A stretch of 64,000 bases of DNA, from the NCBI RefSeq assembly GCF_014647375.1, contig NZ_BMPB01000001.1:682001-746000 (forward strand). Reading direction: 5' to 3'. A model generated the notes under the pieces. The model had not been told where the DNA came from. It did not search any database and saw only the letters and a program-made list of their open reading frames with translations. A program made the translations under genes and the position numbers. Source of the DNA: Parabacteroides faecis (GTDB taxonomy: Bacteria; Bacteroidota; Bacteroidia; Bacteroidales; Tannerellaceae). Positions 25,924 through 33,193 of this stretch are shown piece after piece; the first letter of the stretch is position 1, and each line of letters opens with the position of its first letter.

Positions 25924-26024
25924 TCTTGTTTACACGTTCAGTTATTTTATACGAATATTCAACTGTAAATACCTTATTGGATAAAGCCGTAAAAGGAGTA
26001 TTTTTTTAGTTAAATTTTATAGCG

Positions 26025-26032
26025 CAAAGATA
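26025..26032 (-). promoter_or_regulatory. Predicted -7 element for the PAP2 gene
   Basis: Reads TATCTTTG on the minus strand, about 100 bases upstream of the PAP2 start. No clear -33 element is seen. Confidence 0.4.
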
Positions 26033-26116
26033 TGGACAAATGGATGTGTAGTTTGGTAAATAGGTGGTTCCAAATAGTTTACATATTTGTTTCATATATG
26101 GATACAGGGAGGGTGT

Positions 26117-26338
26117 TTAAGAAGTAAACAGGTCGGTTTTTACCGCCTCGGAAAGGTCCTGGAAGAAATTGTGTCCTAGAATGCAGGAGATGCGCCAAAG
26201 TTGGTAGGTATCGATACTTTCCTTGCTGAAAATTTTATATACATTCGGACGGGTACAACACAATTGTGTTGCAAACCAAGTAACTGTACGTCCCTGGTCA
26301 TGAAGCTTAAGCTCAATAAGCCGTCCAACATGAATCAT
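26117..26338 (-). CDS. Small HTH (XRE-like) DNA-binding protein
   Basis: A 73-residue protein of a type common in Bacteroidales: MIHVGRLIELKLHDQGRTVT, then a helix-turn-helix core (WFATQLCCTRPNVYKIFSK) and a short tail (FFQDLSEAV). It probably binds DNA as a small regulator. It lies alone next to the inverted structured element at 26401-26660 and 521 bases from the toxin-antitoxin pair; whether it regulates either is unknown. Confidence 0.75.
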   Translation of the reverse strand: MIHVGRLIELKLHDQGRTVTWFATQLCCTRPNVYKIFSKESIDTYQLWRISCILGHNFFQDLSEAVKTDLFTS

Positions 26339-26400
26339 GGTAAATTCCTGGCTTGTACCCGACTCCCTTAGGTGGTTCGTTTCTGTAAAAGAAAGTCTAT

Positions 26401-26660
26401 ATACAAGAAGGCGTGGGAATCTTACCTTCGCCCGTCCCGTATTTCAGGGCCTTCGCATTGCCCACCTGTCGAGAACGAGCAACGCAGAAAGCCCACGCCG
26501 ATATGTACTACAAACCATATATTTCTTGGGTAAGAAATACACAGATGCTTGTATAAACATATCAGGAGGACGTCTTTGTTGCTATTTATCATTTCGACAG
26601 GTCAAAAGTTGCGAAGTTCTGAAATACGAAAGACAAACGCTAATAAACGTCTTCTTTATA
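26401..26660. repeat. Two related ~105-base structured modules in inverted orientation around a central hairpin
   Basis: Module 1 (26401-26506, plus strand) and module 2 (26557-26660, minus strand) share the ordered blocks CGTATTTCAG, CTTCGCA and ACCTGTCGA with nearly equal spacing, plus similar outer ends. Between them is a perfect 8-base hairpin (26520-26527 with 26532-26539). In module 1 GGCGTGGG (26410-26417) pairs with CCCACGCC (26492-26499); in module 2 the same place pairs with different bases. An inner stem GCC/GGC in module 1 is GTT/AAC in module 2. Such compensated changes suggest folded RNA. I do not recognise the element. A reading frame across it (26337-26807) is not convincing. 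Confidence 0.7.
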
Positions 26661-26673
26661 AATAAACCACTCT

Positions 26674-26693
26674 CCCCAGCACCCACCCTGGGG
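26674..26693 (+). repeat. Short hairpin downstream of the inverted modules
   Basis: CCCCAG (26674-26679) pairs exactly with CTGGGG (26688-26693) over eight bases. The following CTTTCTGC resembles, in reverse complement, the GCAGAAAG of module 1 at 26484-26491, so it may be part of the same element. The remainder of 26339-26858 holds no supported gene. Confidence 0.5.
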
Positions 26694-26812
26694 CTTTCTG
26701 CTGAGGAGTCCTTTACAAAGGTAGGAAAAAATGGAGAAACAAAAATTATAAAGAGGGAAAATTCATATAGGAGCTGCTCATTGATAGTTGAAGAAATGAG
26801 GAATTAGAGCCA

Positions 26813-26842
26813 TTGTAGATATTGATTTTATTTCTAACTTTG
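26813..26842 (+). promoter_or_regulatory. Predicted promoter of the mntA-hepT pair
   Basis: TTG (26813-26815), 19 bases, then TAACTTTG (26835-26842), matching the Bacteroidetes pattern. It predicts a leader of about ten bases. Confidence 0.55.
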
Positions 26843-26858
26843 TAGAAACGATATATTT

Positions 26859-27152
26859 ATGAAATCTGTAGCAGAATATAAGGAGATATTATCCAAATTT
26901 AAAAAAGAGTTTGGACCGCAGTTCGGTATTAAAGAACTAGGTATTTTTGGTTCTGTAGCTAGAGGAGAACATACAGAAGAGAGTGATCTTGATATATTTG
27001 TTTCATTGGAGAAAGTTGAGCCATTTATCATTTTCGACCTTAAAGAGTTATTGGAAGCTTTATGTAAATGTAAGGTCGATTTGGTGCGGCTAAGGGACTC
27101 ATTGCGTCCGGCATTAAAGAATAATATCCTGAAAGATGGCATTTATGTTTGA
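26859..27152 (+). CDS. mntA: MntA-type minimal nucleotidyltransferase antitoxin
   Basis: A 97-residue nucleotidyltransferase of the polymerase-beta fold. The signature GSx10DxD is present with Gly31-Ser32, Asp43 and Asp45 (GSVARGEHTEESDLDIF). In studied pairs this protein AMPylates a tyrosine of the HepT toxin and so silences it. The downstream hepT overlaps it by 17 bases, so the two are translated together. Confidence 0.92.
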   Translation: MKSVAEYKEILSKFKKEFGPQFGIKELGIFGSVARGEHTEESDLDIFVSLEKVEPFIIFDLKELLEALCKCKVDLVRLRDSLRPALKNNILKDGIYV

Positions 27153-27519
27153 TAAAAGAAGAGTACTGGATCGTTGCGATCAGATTGTTGAGTCTATTGA
27201 TCTGATAATGCAATGGAGCAAACCGATTCTATCTCCGGATGACTTTTTGCTTTCCCCGGAACATGTTTTGATTTTTGATGGTTGCGTGATGCGTCTCCAA
27301 ATCATTGGTGAAAATATTAAGAAGATAGACGAATGTACCAATGGAGAACTCTTCTCAGAATATCCTGAAATACCTTGGCGAAAGGTAATAGCCCTTAGAA
27401 ATATCATATCCCATGAATATGCGAATGTTGATGAAGAGATTATTTTTGCTGTTATCAGACAGAGCCTACCTCCTTTGAGGACTGTAGTATTAAAAATAAG
27501 TAATATGCTTCAAATATAA
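27136..27519 (+). CDS. hepT: HepT-like HEPN ribonuclease toxin
   Basis: A 127-residue all-helical HEPN-domain toxin, predicted to cut RNA and stop growth when not silenced by MntA. The RNase motif RNIISHEY supplies Arg88 and His93 (RxxxxH), and the following Tyr95 is at the place of the tyrosine modified by MntA in the studied pair. The chosen start overlaps mntA; Met4 at 27145 is an alternative. Both genes look intact, so this should be an active type VII toxin-antitoxin pair. Confidence 0.9.
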   Translation: MAFMFDKRRVLDRCDQIVESIDLIMQWSKPILSPDDFLLSPEHVLIFDGCVMRLQIIGENIKKIDECTNGELFSEYPEIPWRKVIALRNIISHEYANVDEEIIFAVIRQSLPPLRTVVLKISNMLQI

Positions 27520-27526
27520 TTTTTTG

Positions 27527-27567
27527 CCAGAGGAATGCCGGGATTAACTCTCCCGGCATTCCTCTGG
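27527..27567. repeat. Perfect 17-base inverted repeat between hepT and ybeY
   Basis: Arms 27527-27543 and 27551-27567 are exact reverse complements around seven bases. The right arm is inside the ybeY coding end. No T run follows in either direction (the T run precedes it on the plus strand), so it may be a terminator of weak type or an RNA-protecting hairpin for the convergent messages. Confidence 0.6.
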
Positions 27568-27978
27568 TAAAATAGCCAACGCTTTATTTTCATTCTCTTC
27601 CATGATCTCCCTCTCCCCCGGTCCTTTATCGTTGATGCCGCATAGATGAAGAATTCCGTGGATGATTGTGCGATGCAGTTCTTCGTTGTAAGGTGTTTCG
27701 AACTTTTCCGAATTTGTTTTTACTGTATCCAGGCTGATAAAAAGGTCGCCCGATATTTTGTTGCCGCTGGTATAATCGAACGTGATGATATCGGTGTAAT
27801 AATCGTGTTGCAGATACTGGCGGTTTACCTCCAGAATCTTTTCGTCGGAACAAAAGATATAGGTGATATCCCCTGTCTTTTTCCCGTATGTTTCTGTCAC
27901 CGCTTTGATCCAGTTGCTGACAGCCTCTTTTTTGATAGCCGGAAGTTCGATGTCTTCCGCGTGAAATGATATTGTCAT
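27544..27978 (-). CDS. ybeY: Endoribonuclease YbeY
   Basis: A zinc-dependent RNase of 144 residues needed for 16S rRNA 3'-end maturation and ribosome quality control. The core HGILHLCGINDKG holds two of the usual three zinc-binding histidines; at the third place (H in HxxxHxxxxxH) there is Lys. The same Asp-Lys variation is, as far as I recall, common in Bacteroidetes. Other family features are DYYTDIITFDY and GDLFISLDTV. It is transcribed towards hepT. Confidence 0.93.
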   Translation of the reverse strand: MTISFHAEDIELPAIKKEAVSNWIKAVTETYGKKTGDITYIFCSDEKILEVNRQYLQHDYYTDIITFDYTSGNKISGDLFISLDTVKTNSEKFETPYNEELHRTIIHGILHLCGINDKGPGEREIMEENENKALAILPEECRES

Positions 27979-28116
27979 AATGCTGTTATTTATCTTGTTT
28001 ATCTATCAGAATAATACGTTAAAAAATATTACTCGCAGTACTAATTTCAATTACCCGCCATATTAATCCGATTTACCCGGTATGGTAATGACATTTTGAT
28101 AATCCGATCTGATCTC

Positions 28117-29349
28117 TCAGGCAAAGAAGATGTATGTCAGAGTAATCGCAGCAATCGCTCCTACCAGGTCTGCCAGCAGAGAACATTGAATAGTATAACG
28201 TGTATTGCGTATGCCTATGCTGCCGTAGTAAAGTGCGACTACGTAGAATGTCGTATCCGTCGAACCCTGTACGATGGATGCCAATCGTCCGACGAACGAA
28301 TCGGCTCCGTATGTGTTCATCGCATCCAACATCATCCCCCGTGCTCCGCTTCCGCTTAACGGCTTCATTAAAATAGTCGGCAGGCCACCCACAAAATCCG
28401 TATTTACGCCTAAAGCACCTACCCCCATACGGATACCTTCAATGATAAAATCCATTGCTCCTGAAGCCCGGAATACGCCTATTCCGACCAAAATGGCAAC
28501 CAGGTACGGTATGATCGTGACTGCCGTCTTGAACCCCTCTTTAGCCCCTTCGATGAATGTGTCGTATACATTGATCTTTTTGCGAATACCGCTGACGATG
28601 AATCCGCAGATAATCGTAAACAATAAAGTGTTTGCAAATAAGGTCGAATAAAGGGAAACCTGTTCCTGTTCCAATGAGTTGAACAGCCAGACCAGTCCGC
28701 CGATAAAAGCTGCTAATCCGCCGAAGAACAGAACCAGATTTTTTTGGAGCAGATTGATCCGCTGTTTGATACAGACAGCCAGTATGGCTACTAATGTGGA
28801 TGAAAATGTCGCCAGCATGATCGGCAGGAATACATCCGACGGATTAGCCGCCCCCAGTTGTGCCCGGTACATCATAATGGTGATCGGGATAAGTGTCAAT
28901 CCCGAAGCATTGATACAAAGGAACATGATCATCGGATTGCTGGCCGATTCTTTTTCGGTATTCAGTTCCTGCAATTGTTGCATGGCTTTCAGTCCCATCG
29001 GTGTGGCCGCATTGTCGAGTCCCAGCAGGTTGGCCGAAATATTCATAAAGATCGAACCCGTTACCGGATGGTCTTTCGGTATTCCCGGGAATAACTTACT
29101 GAAAACCGGAGCAGCGAATCGGGCAAACGATTGGATCACCCCTCCTTTCTCCCCGATCTTCATGATACCGAGCCAAAGTGATAGAATCCCCGTTAGTCCG
29201 AGTGAAATCTCAAAGCCGGTTTTGGCAGATGCGAAAGACGAATTGATGATCTCGGTAAATACGGCAGTATCACCTGCAAAGATCAGTTTACCCAGTGCGA
29301 CAACGAATGCGATAAGAAAGAATGCAATCCAAATGTAGTTTAGAACCAT
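28117..29349 (-). CDS. SpmA/SpmB-like nucleoside recognition domain membrane protein
   Basis: A 410-residue polytopic inner-membrane protein made of two nucleoside-recognition (Gate) domains, the fused form of the SpmA and SpmB spore maturation proteins that is widespread in non-sporing Bacteroidetes. It shows GFEISLGLTGILSLWLGIMKI, the conserved NISANLLGLDNAATPMGLKAM in the first half and GSGARGMMLDAMNTYG with STDTTFYV in the second. About ten hydrophobic segments are visible. It is probably a transporter of unknown substrate. It is divergent from the 2-hydroxyacid dehydrogenase operon. Confidence 0.88.
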   Translation of the reverse strand: MVLNYIWIAFFLIAFVVALGKLIFAGDTAVFTEIINSSFASAKTGFEISLGLTGILSLWLGIMKIGEKGGVIQSFARFAAPVFSKLFPGIPKDHPVTGSIFMNISANLLGLDNAATPMGLKAMQQLQELNTEKESASNPMIMFLCINASGLTLIPITIMMYRAQLGAANPSDVFLPIMLATFSSTLVAILAVCIKQRINLLQKNLVLFFGGLAAFIGGLVWLFNSLEQEQVSLYSTLFANTLLFTIICGFIVSGIRKKINVYDTFIEGAKEGFKTAVTIIPYLVAILVGIGVFRASGAMDFIIEGIRMGVGALGVNTDFVGGLPTILMKPLSGSGARGMMLDAMNTYGADSFVGRLASIVQGSTDTTFYVVALYYGSIGIRNTRYTIQCSLLADLVGAIAAITLTYIFFA

Positions 29350-29370
29350 ATTGTTTTCATATTATGCTCA

Positions 29371-29378
29371 CAAAAATA
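29371..29378 (-). promoter_or_regulatory. Predicted -7 element for the SpmA/SpmB-like gene
   Basis: Reads TATTTTTG on the minus strand, 21 bases upstream of the start codon at 29349. Confidence 0.5.
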
Positions 29379-29401
29379 GGAATTTATTAACGATAGATTT
29401 G

Positions 29402-29409
29402 TATTTTTG
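29402..29409 (+). promoter_or_regulatory. Predicted -7 element for the dehydrogenase operon
   Basis: TATTTTTG matches TAnnTTTG and lies 24 bases before the start codon at 29434, back to back with the divergent element at 29371-29378. Confidence 0.5.
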
Positions 29410-29433
29410 CCCGAATAATAATCGTAATGACTT

Positions 29434-30396
29434 ATGACAAAGATATTAGTAACCTACGACATGTTCCGCGAGGGCTTCACGGAGCTGGAAAGCAAGTATG
29501 ATGTGACTTTTCCCGACGGAAGAGATTTTACTTATGAGGAAGTATTCGAAATGATCCCGGAGTATGATGTATTGTGCTCCATGTTCGATTTCCCGGTGAA
29601 TAAAGAACTGATCGACCATGCACCGGATTTAAAGATGGTAGCCAATTATGCGGTAGGTTACAATAATATCGATGTGGCTTATTGCCTGGAAAAAGGTATT
29701 ACGGTGGCCAATACCCCGGACCCGGTGACCGCTCCTACGGCAAACCTGGCACTCGGTCTGATGATCGATACCGCCCGCCGCATTACCGAATGCGACCGTA
29801 AATTGCGCACATTAGGCAAGGAAATGAAAATAGGCGTACTCGAAAATCTGGGTGTGAATATTACCGGACAGACGTTGGGGATTATCGGTATGGGACGTAT
29901 CGGAAAAGCACTTGCCAAACGTGCGAATGCCTGTGGCATGGAAGTGATCTATCATAACCGCCGCCAATTGTACGTAGATGAAGAAACGAAACTGAATGTA
30001 ACGTATGCCTCTATGGAGGAGTTGTTGGCAAAGTCCGATTTTGTCTCCCTGAATGCACCTTATACGCCTGACACCTATCATATCATCGGCGAGGAAGAAT
30101 TGAAGCAAATGAAACCGTCTGCTATCCTGATCAATACGGCCCGTGGTCCGCTGGTGGACGAACAGGCACTCGTGAAGGCTTTGCAGGACGGAACGATTCA
30201 TGGTGCCGGTCTGGATGTATTTGAATTCGGCGATTATCCGCTGCCGGAATTACTGGAGATGGATAATGTCGTACTGACTCCCCATATCGGAACACAGACA
30301 CTGGATGTGCGTATCGTCATGGCCCGTACGGTTTGTAATAACGTCATCGGATTTTTGGAAGGCGACCGTCCTGTATCACGTGTCATGCGTCCATGA
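29434..30396 (+). CDS. D-isomer-specific 2-hydroxyacid dehydrogenase
   Basis: A 320-residue cytoplasmic NAD(P)H-dependent dehydrogenase reducing a 2-keto acid such as glyoxylate, hydroxypyruvate or a related substrate. The nucleotide-binding motif is GIIGMGRIGKALA, the substrate-binding Arg is in INTARGPLVDE, and the catalytic His is in LTPHIGTQT. The exact substrate cannot be predicted. The stop overlaps the ATG of the AlkD-like gene (ATGA), so both are cotranslated. Confidence 0.92.
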   Translation: MTKILVTYDMFREGFTELESKYDVTFPDGRDFTYEEVFEMIPEYDVLCSMFDFPVNKELIDHAPDLKMVANYAVGYNNIDVAYCLEKGITVANTPDPVTAPTANLALGLMIDTARRITECDRKLRTLGKEMKIGVLENLGVNITGQTLGIIGMGRIGKALAKRANACGMEVIYHNRRQLYVDEETKLNVTYASMEELLAKSDFVSLNAPYTPDTYHIIGEEELKQMKPSAILINTARGPLVDEQALVKALQDGTIHGAGLDVFEFGDYPLPELLEMDNVVLTPHIGTQTLDVRIVMARTVCNNVIGFLEGDRPVSRVMRP

Positions 30397-31094
30397 CGGC
30401 AGAGTTTATATTGAGCGAACTTCTCTCGATGGCGAATCCGGAGAAGGCTGCTTTCCTGCAACGTTTCTTTAAAACGGGGCCGGGACAGTATGCTGAAGGC
30501 GATGTATTCCTGGGACTGGTCGCTCCCCTCACCCGCAGTATCGCAAAGGTGAACAAACAAACTCCTTTGCCCGAATTGCAGAAACTGATGGATAGCGAAT
30601 ATCATGAAGCACGCCTTTGTGCCCTGCTGATCGCCGTCGAGCAATTCAAAAAGGCTTCGGAAGCCGACCGGAAGAAGCTGTACGATTTTTATCTGAGCAA
30701 TGCCCGCCGTATCAATAACTGGGATCTGGTGGACGTTACCTGTCCGCATCTCGTGGGGCTTTACCTGCTGGATAAAGACCGCTCCCGGTTGTATGAACTG
30801 GCGGAAAGCGATTGCCTGTGGGAACAACGCATCGCGATGGTTTCGACGGTGACGTTTATCCGTAACCGTGAATATACCGATACGCTGGCTCTGGCAGAAA
30901 AACTGATGTCGCATAAACATGACCTGATGCACAAGGCTGTGGGTTGGATGCTCCGTGAAGTCGGAAAGAAAGACCGGGAGACTTTGTCTGCGTTCCTGGA
31001 GGAATATGCCACCCGTCTCCCCCGTACGGCACTCCGGTATGCCATCGAACATTATCCGGAGGATCAGCGTCAATATTTCCTGAAGAAGAAATAA
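30393..31094 (+). CDS. AlkD-like DNA alkylation repair protein
   Basis: A 233-residue all-helical HEAT-like repeat DNA glycosylase of the AlkC/AlkD superfamily that removes alkylated purines. The conserved residues are visible: Trp and Asp in NNWDLVDVT and the Arg in LWEQRIAMVST, which in AlkD cradle the lesion. Its start overlaps the dehydrogenase stop by four bases. A TIGR02757 gene follows after three bases, so it is the middle gene of a three-gene operon. Confidence 0.92.
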   Translation: MTAEFILSELLSMANPEKAAFLQRFFKTGPGQYAEGDVFLGLVAPLTRSIAKVNKQTPLPELQKLMDSEYHEARLCALLIAVEQFKKASEADRKKLYDFYLSNARRINNWDLVDVTCPHLVGLYLLDKDRSRLYELAESDCLWEQRIAMVSTVTFIRNREYTDTLALAEKLMSHKHDLMHKAVGWMLREVGKKDRETLSAFLEEYATRLPRTALRYAIEHYPEDQRQYFLKKK

Positions 31095-31097
31095 CAG

Positions 31098-31850
31098 ATG
31101 GACGAACAGATAAAAGAAAAGCTCCGCCAGTGGGCAAAAGAATATAATGTAGATGCATTTATCCCGGACGATCCGGTACAGTTTCCGCACCGGTACACTG
31201 AGAAGAAAGATATAGAAATATCCGCCTTTCTTACCTCCTGGATTTCTTACGGGCGCCGGGAACTGATCTTGCGAAAAGCGAACGAATTGCATGCCGCAAT
31301 GGGACCCAGTCCGTATCGCTGGATTATGGATGAAGGATATAAGGAATTGTCGGGAAACACGGTGGAATCGGGTAAAAGGGATACTTTTTACCGTTTCTAC
31401 ACCTACTCCCATCTGCGGCAGTTGTGCGAACGGATGAGAAGTATCTACGGCAAATATGATTCGCTGGAGGATGCTTTGGCTGCCAGTCCGTATTCCAATC
31501 CGGTCACAAAGATACAGGATGTGTTCCGGGATATCGAAGGGATTCCGGTGCTGACGGGTACTTCCGCCTGCAAACGCCTGGCCATGTTCCTTCGCTGGAT
31601 GGTCCGGAAAGACGGTATTGTCGATTTCGGCATTTGGGGAACATCGATACGGCCGCATGAACTGATCATTCCTTTGGATACGCATGTCCATCAAATCTCT
31701 CTGGAACTGGGACTGACCAACCAAAAGAATGCCACCCTGAAAACAGCTGTCGAGATAACCGAAGCCTTGAAAGAAGTTTTTCCCGACGATCCCTGCCTGG
31801 GCGATTTTGCTTTATTTGGTTATGATATAAATAGGAAAACGACGTTGTAG
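31098..31850 (+). CDS. TIGR02757 family protein
   Basis: A 250-residue protein of the conserved TIGR02757 (DUF2400) family of unknown function, related by its helical organisation to helix-hairpin-helix DNA glycosylases. Visible family features are an N-terminal IPDDPVQFPHRYT, ISAFLTSWISYGRRE, RWMVRKDGIVDFGIW and LIIPLDTHVHQISLELGL. Cotranscription with an AlkD-like repair gene supports a DNA-repair link, which is inference. The stop codon lies in the loop of the terminator hairpin. Confidence 0.88.
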   Translation: MDEQIKEKLRQWAKEYNVDAFIPDDPVQFPHRYTEKKDIEISAFLTSWISYGRRELILRKANELHAAMGPSPYRWIMDEGYKELSGNTVESGKRDTFYRFYTYSHLRQLCERMRSIYGKYDSLEDALAASPYSNPVTKIQDVFRDIEGIPVLTGTSACKRLAMFLRWMVRKDGIVDFGIWGTSIRPHELIIPLDTHVHQISLELGLTNQKNATLKTAVEITEALKEVFPDDPCLGDFALFGYDINRKTTL

Positions 31851-31860
31851 GTCGTTTTTT
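31836..31860 (+). terminator. Intrinsic terminator overlapping the stop of the TIGR02757 gene
   Basis: AAAACGAC (31836-31843) pairs with GTCGTTTT (31851-31858) over a seven-base loop that contains the TAG stop codon, followed by more T. A compact intrinsic terminator. Confidence 0.85.
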
Positions 31861-31930
31861 GTCATGCCTTTATCCATTGAATGCCTGTGTATGACAAATA
31901 ACAAATACTTTTCTGTTTATGTAGAAGCGT

Positions 31931-33139
31931 TTATTCTATAATAGCCAGGTTGACGTGGGGAGTGCGGATGCCCGGTTTCAATTCACCGTTGACGATGATA
32001 AGGCTGTCGCCTTTCAGTATGGCACCTGCTCCGGCACGGGCCAGTTGTTCGTATTCACCGAGGTTGGTCCATTCTTTGGTGAAGGTATTGTATTGCAACA
32101 AAGCAGTATTGAATTTGTACCATTCCACCGGATGAAACATGTAAGATTTCCCCTCTTCCTGTAATGTGCCGGCCAGGGCAGTGTCACCGTCTGCTTCGGC
32201 TTTTTCGATCAGCTTCGGGCGGTTGACGGCTGCCAGGAAACGGTCGTAATTGACGCCGCCCATGAATAAGATCGAACTGTCTTTATAGGCAACAGCACAA
32301 CCGCCGGTGAAGGTCCGCCGTGCTCCGTTGTCAAATAAGGGCAATTCCGTCTCTGTAATCCACTCTTTTGTGCCCGAATGGAATGAGAGCATATCTGATG
32401 GTATAATAGCATCCGTATTCCCGGAAAGAGGCTGAAAACCGCCTGCCAGGTAGATGCGTATTCCGTCTGCAGACTTTTGAGCGGCTAAGACAGGCTGGAC
32501 ACGAGCCGGACCGAGGATGTCTGGTAGCTTTTCCCAATCCTCATCCAGATTTTTAACCAGTTTCATGGCAAAGAAGCTATTCCCCGGCCTTTTATTTTCA
32601 TTGCCTCCGGCTACATAAACCGTATGGTCGGCATAGGTGGCTGAGAGGTTATCCATCGGGACAGGAAGGGATGCCAATCGACAGATATGCACGCTTCCAT
32701 CGTTGTTCGAAGTGGACAGCAGGTGGACATCTGTAAAGAAATCGGTGCTGTTGTTGCCCCCGATACAAACGACGCCTTCCGGTGTCGTGACGGAGGCTCC
32801 GTAAGCAACCGGTAAAGGAAGATTGCCTGCTTTTTCCCATTGGGCGTTTTTATCTGAAAGGTCGAGGGTGAATATATCGCTGTAATATTTCTTGACTCCC
32901 CCTTCGGTGACGGGTTTATCGGGAAAGTTGCAACCACCGGCTACCACCAGTTTGCCGTTGCTGATACCGGCGAAGGGGGCCGATACTCCCAGTGATGCCG
33001 TATCTGCCATTCCGGGCAGGTCGGGTAATTTGCTCCAATTGATCATGATATTGTTCGGTTTAGAGGTAGGACGATTGCATCCTGTCAGCAATATGACCAG
33101 CAGGATCAACCATCCGTTTACTATTGATTTGTTATACAT
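31931..33139 (-). CDS. nanM: N-acetylneuraminate epimerase/mutarotase, kelch-type lipoprotein
   Basis: A 402-residue kelch beta-propeller related to NanM, which interconverts alpha and beta anomers of sialic acid. The signal peptide ends in the lipobox LLTGC, so it is lipid-anchored. Residues 35-60 (INWSKLPDLPG) and the repeated GGxN/GxxxGG motifs (VVAGGCNFPDKP, CIGGNNSTDFFTDVH, VAGGNEN, LAGGFQPLSG, FMGGVNYDRF) show the blades of the cyclically permuted mutarotase family. It is the last gene of the sialic-acid run on the minus strand. The E. coli enzyme is shorter and periplasmic, so the symbol is by homology of role. Confidence 0.88.
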   Translation of the reverse strand: MYNKSIVNGWLILLVILLTGCNRPTSKPNNIMINWSKLPDLPGMADTASLGVSAPFAGISNGKLVVAGGCNFPDKPVTEGGVKKYYSDIFTLDLSDKNAQWEKAGNLPLPVAYGASVTTPEGVVCIGGNNSTDFFTDVHLLSTSNNDGSVHICRLASLPVPMDNLSATYADHTVYVAGGNENKRPGNSFFAMKLVKNLDEDWEKLPDILGPARVQPVLAAQKSADGIRIYLAGGFQPLSGNTDAIIPSDMLSFHSGTKEWITETELPLFDNGARRTFTGGCAVAYKDSSILFMGGVNYDRFLAAVNRPKLIEKAEADGDTALAGTLQEEGKSYMFHPVEWYKFNTALLQYNTFTKEWTNLGEYEQLARAGAGAILKGDSLIIVNGELKPGIRTPHVNLAIIE

Positions 33140-33193
33140 AATGTTGTTGTACTTTCACGCTATATGACGAATAATTCATATACCTGTGCTTTA

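Noticed and set aside
26337-26807. A 156-residue plus-strand reading frame across the gene-free region next to the HTH gene
   Set aside because: Its codons cross the inverted structured modules, its composition is unlike proteins here, and it has no start signal or family resemblance. The DNA structure explains the sequence better.
30234-31724. A 496-codon minus-strand open frame opposite the AlkD and TIGR02757 genes
   Set aside because: The plus strand encodes clear families in this interval. The minus frame lies antisense to them and its translation is rich in His, Arg and Gln with no domain.
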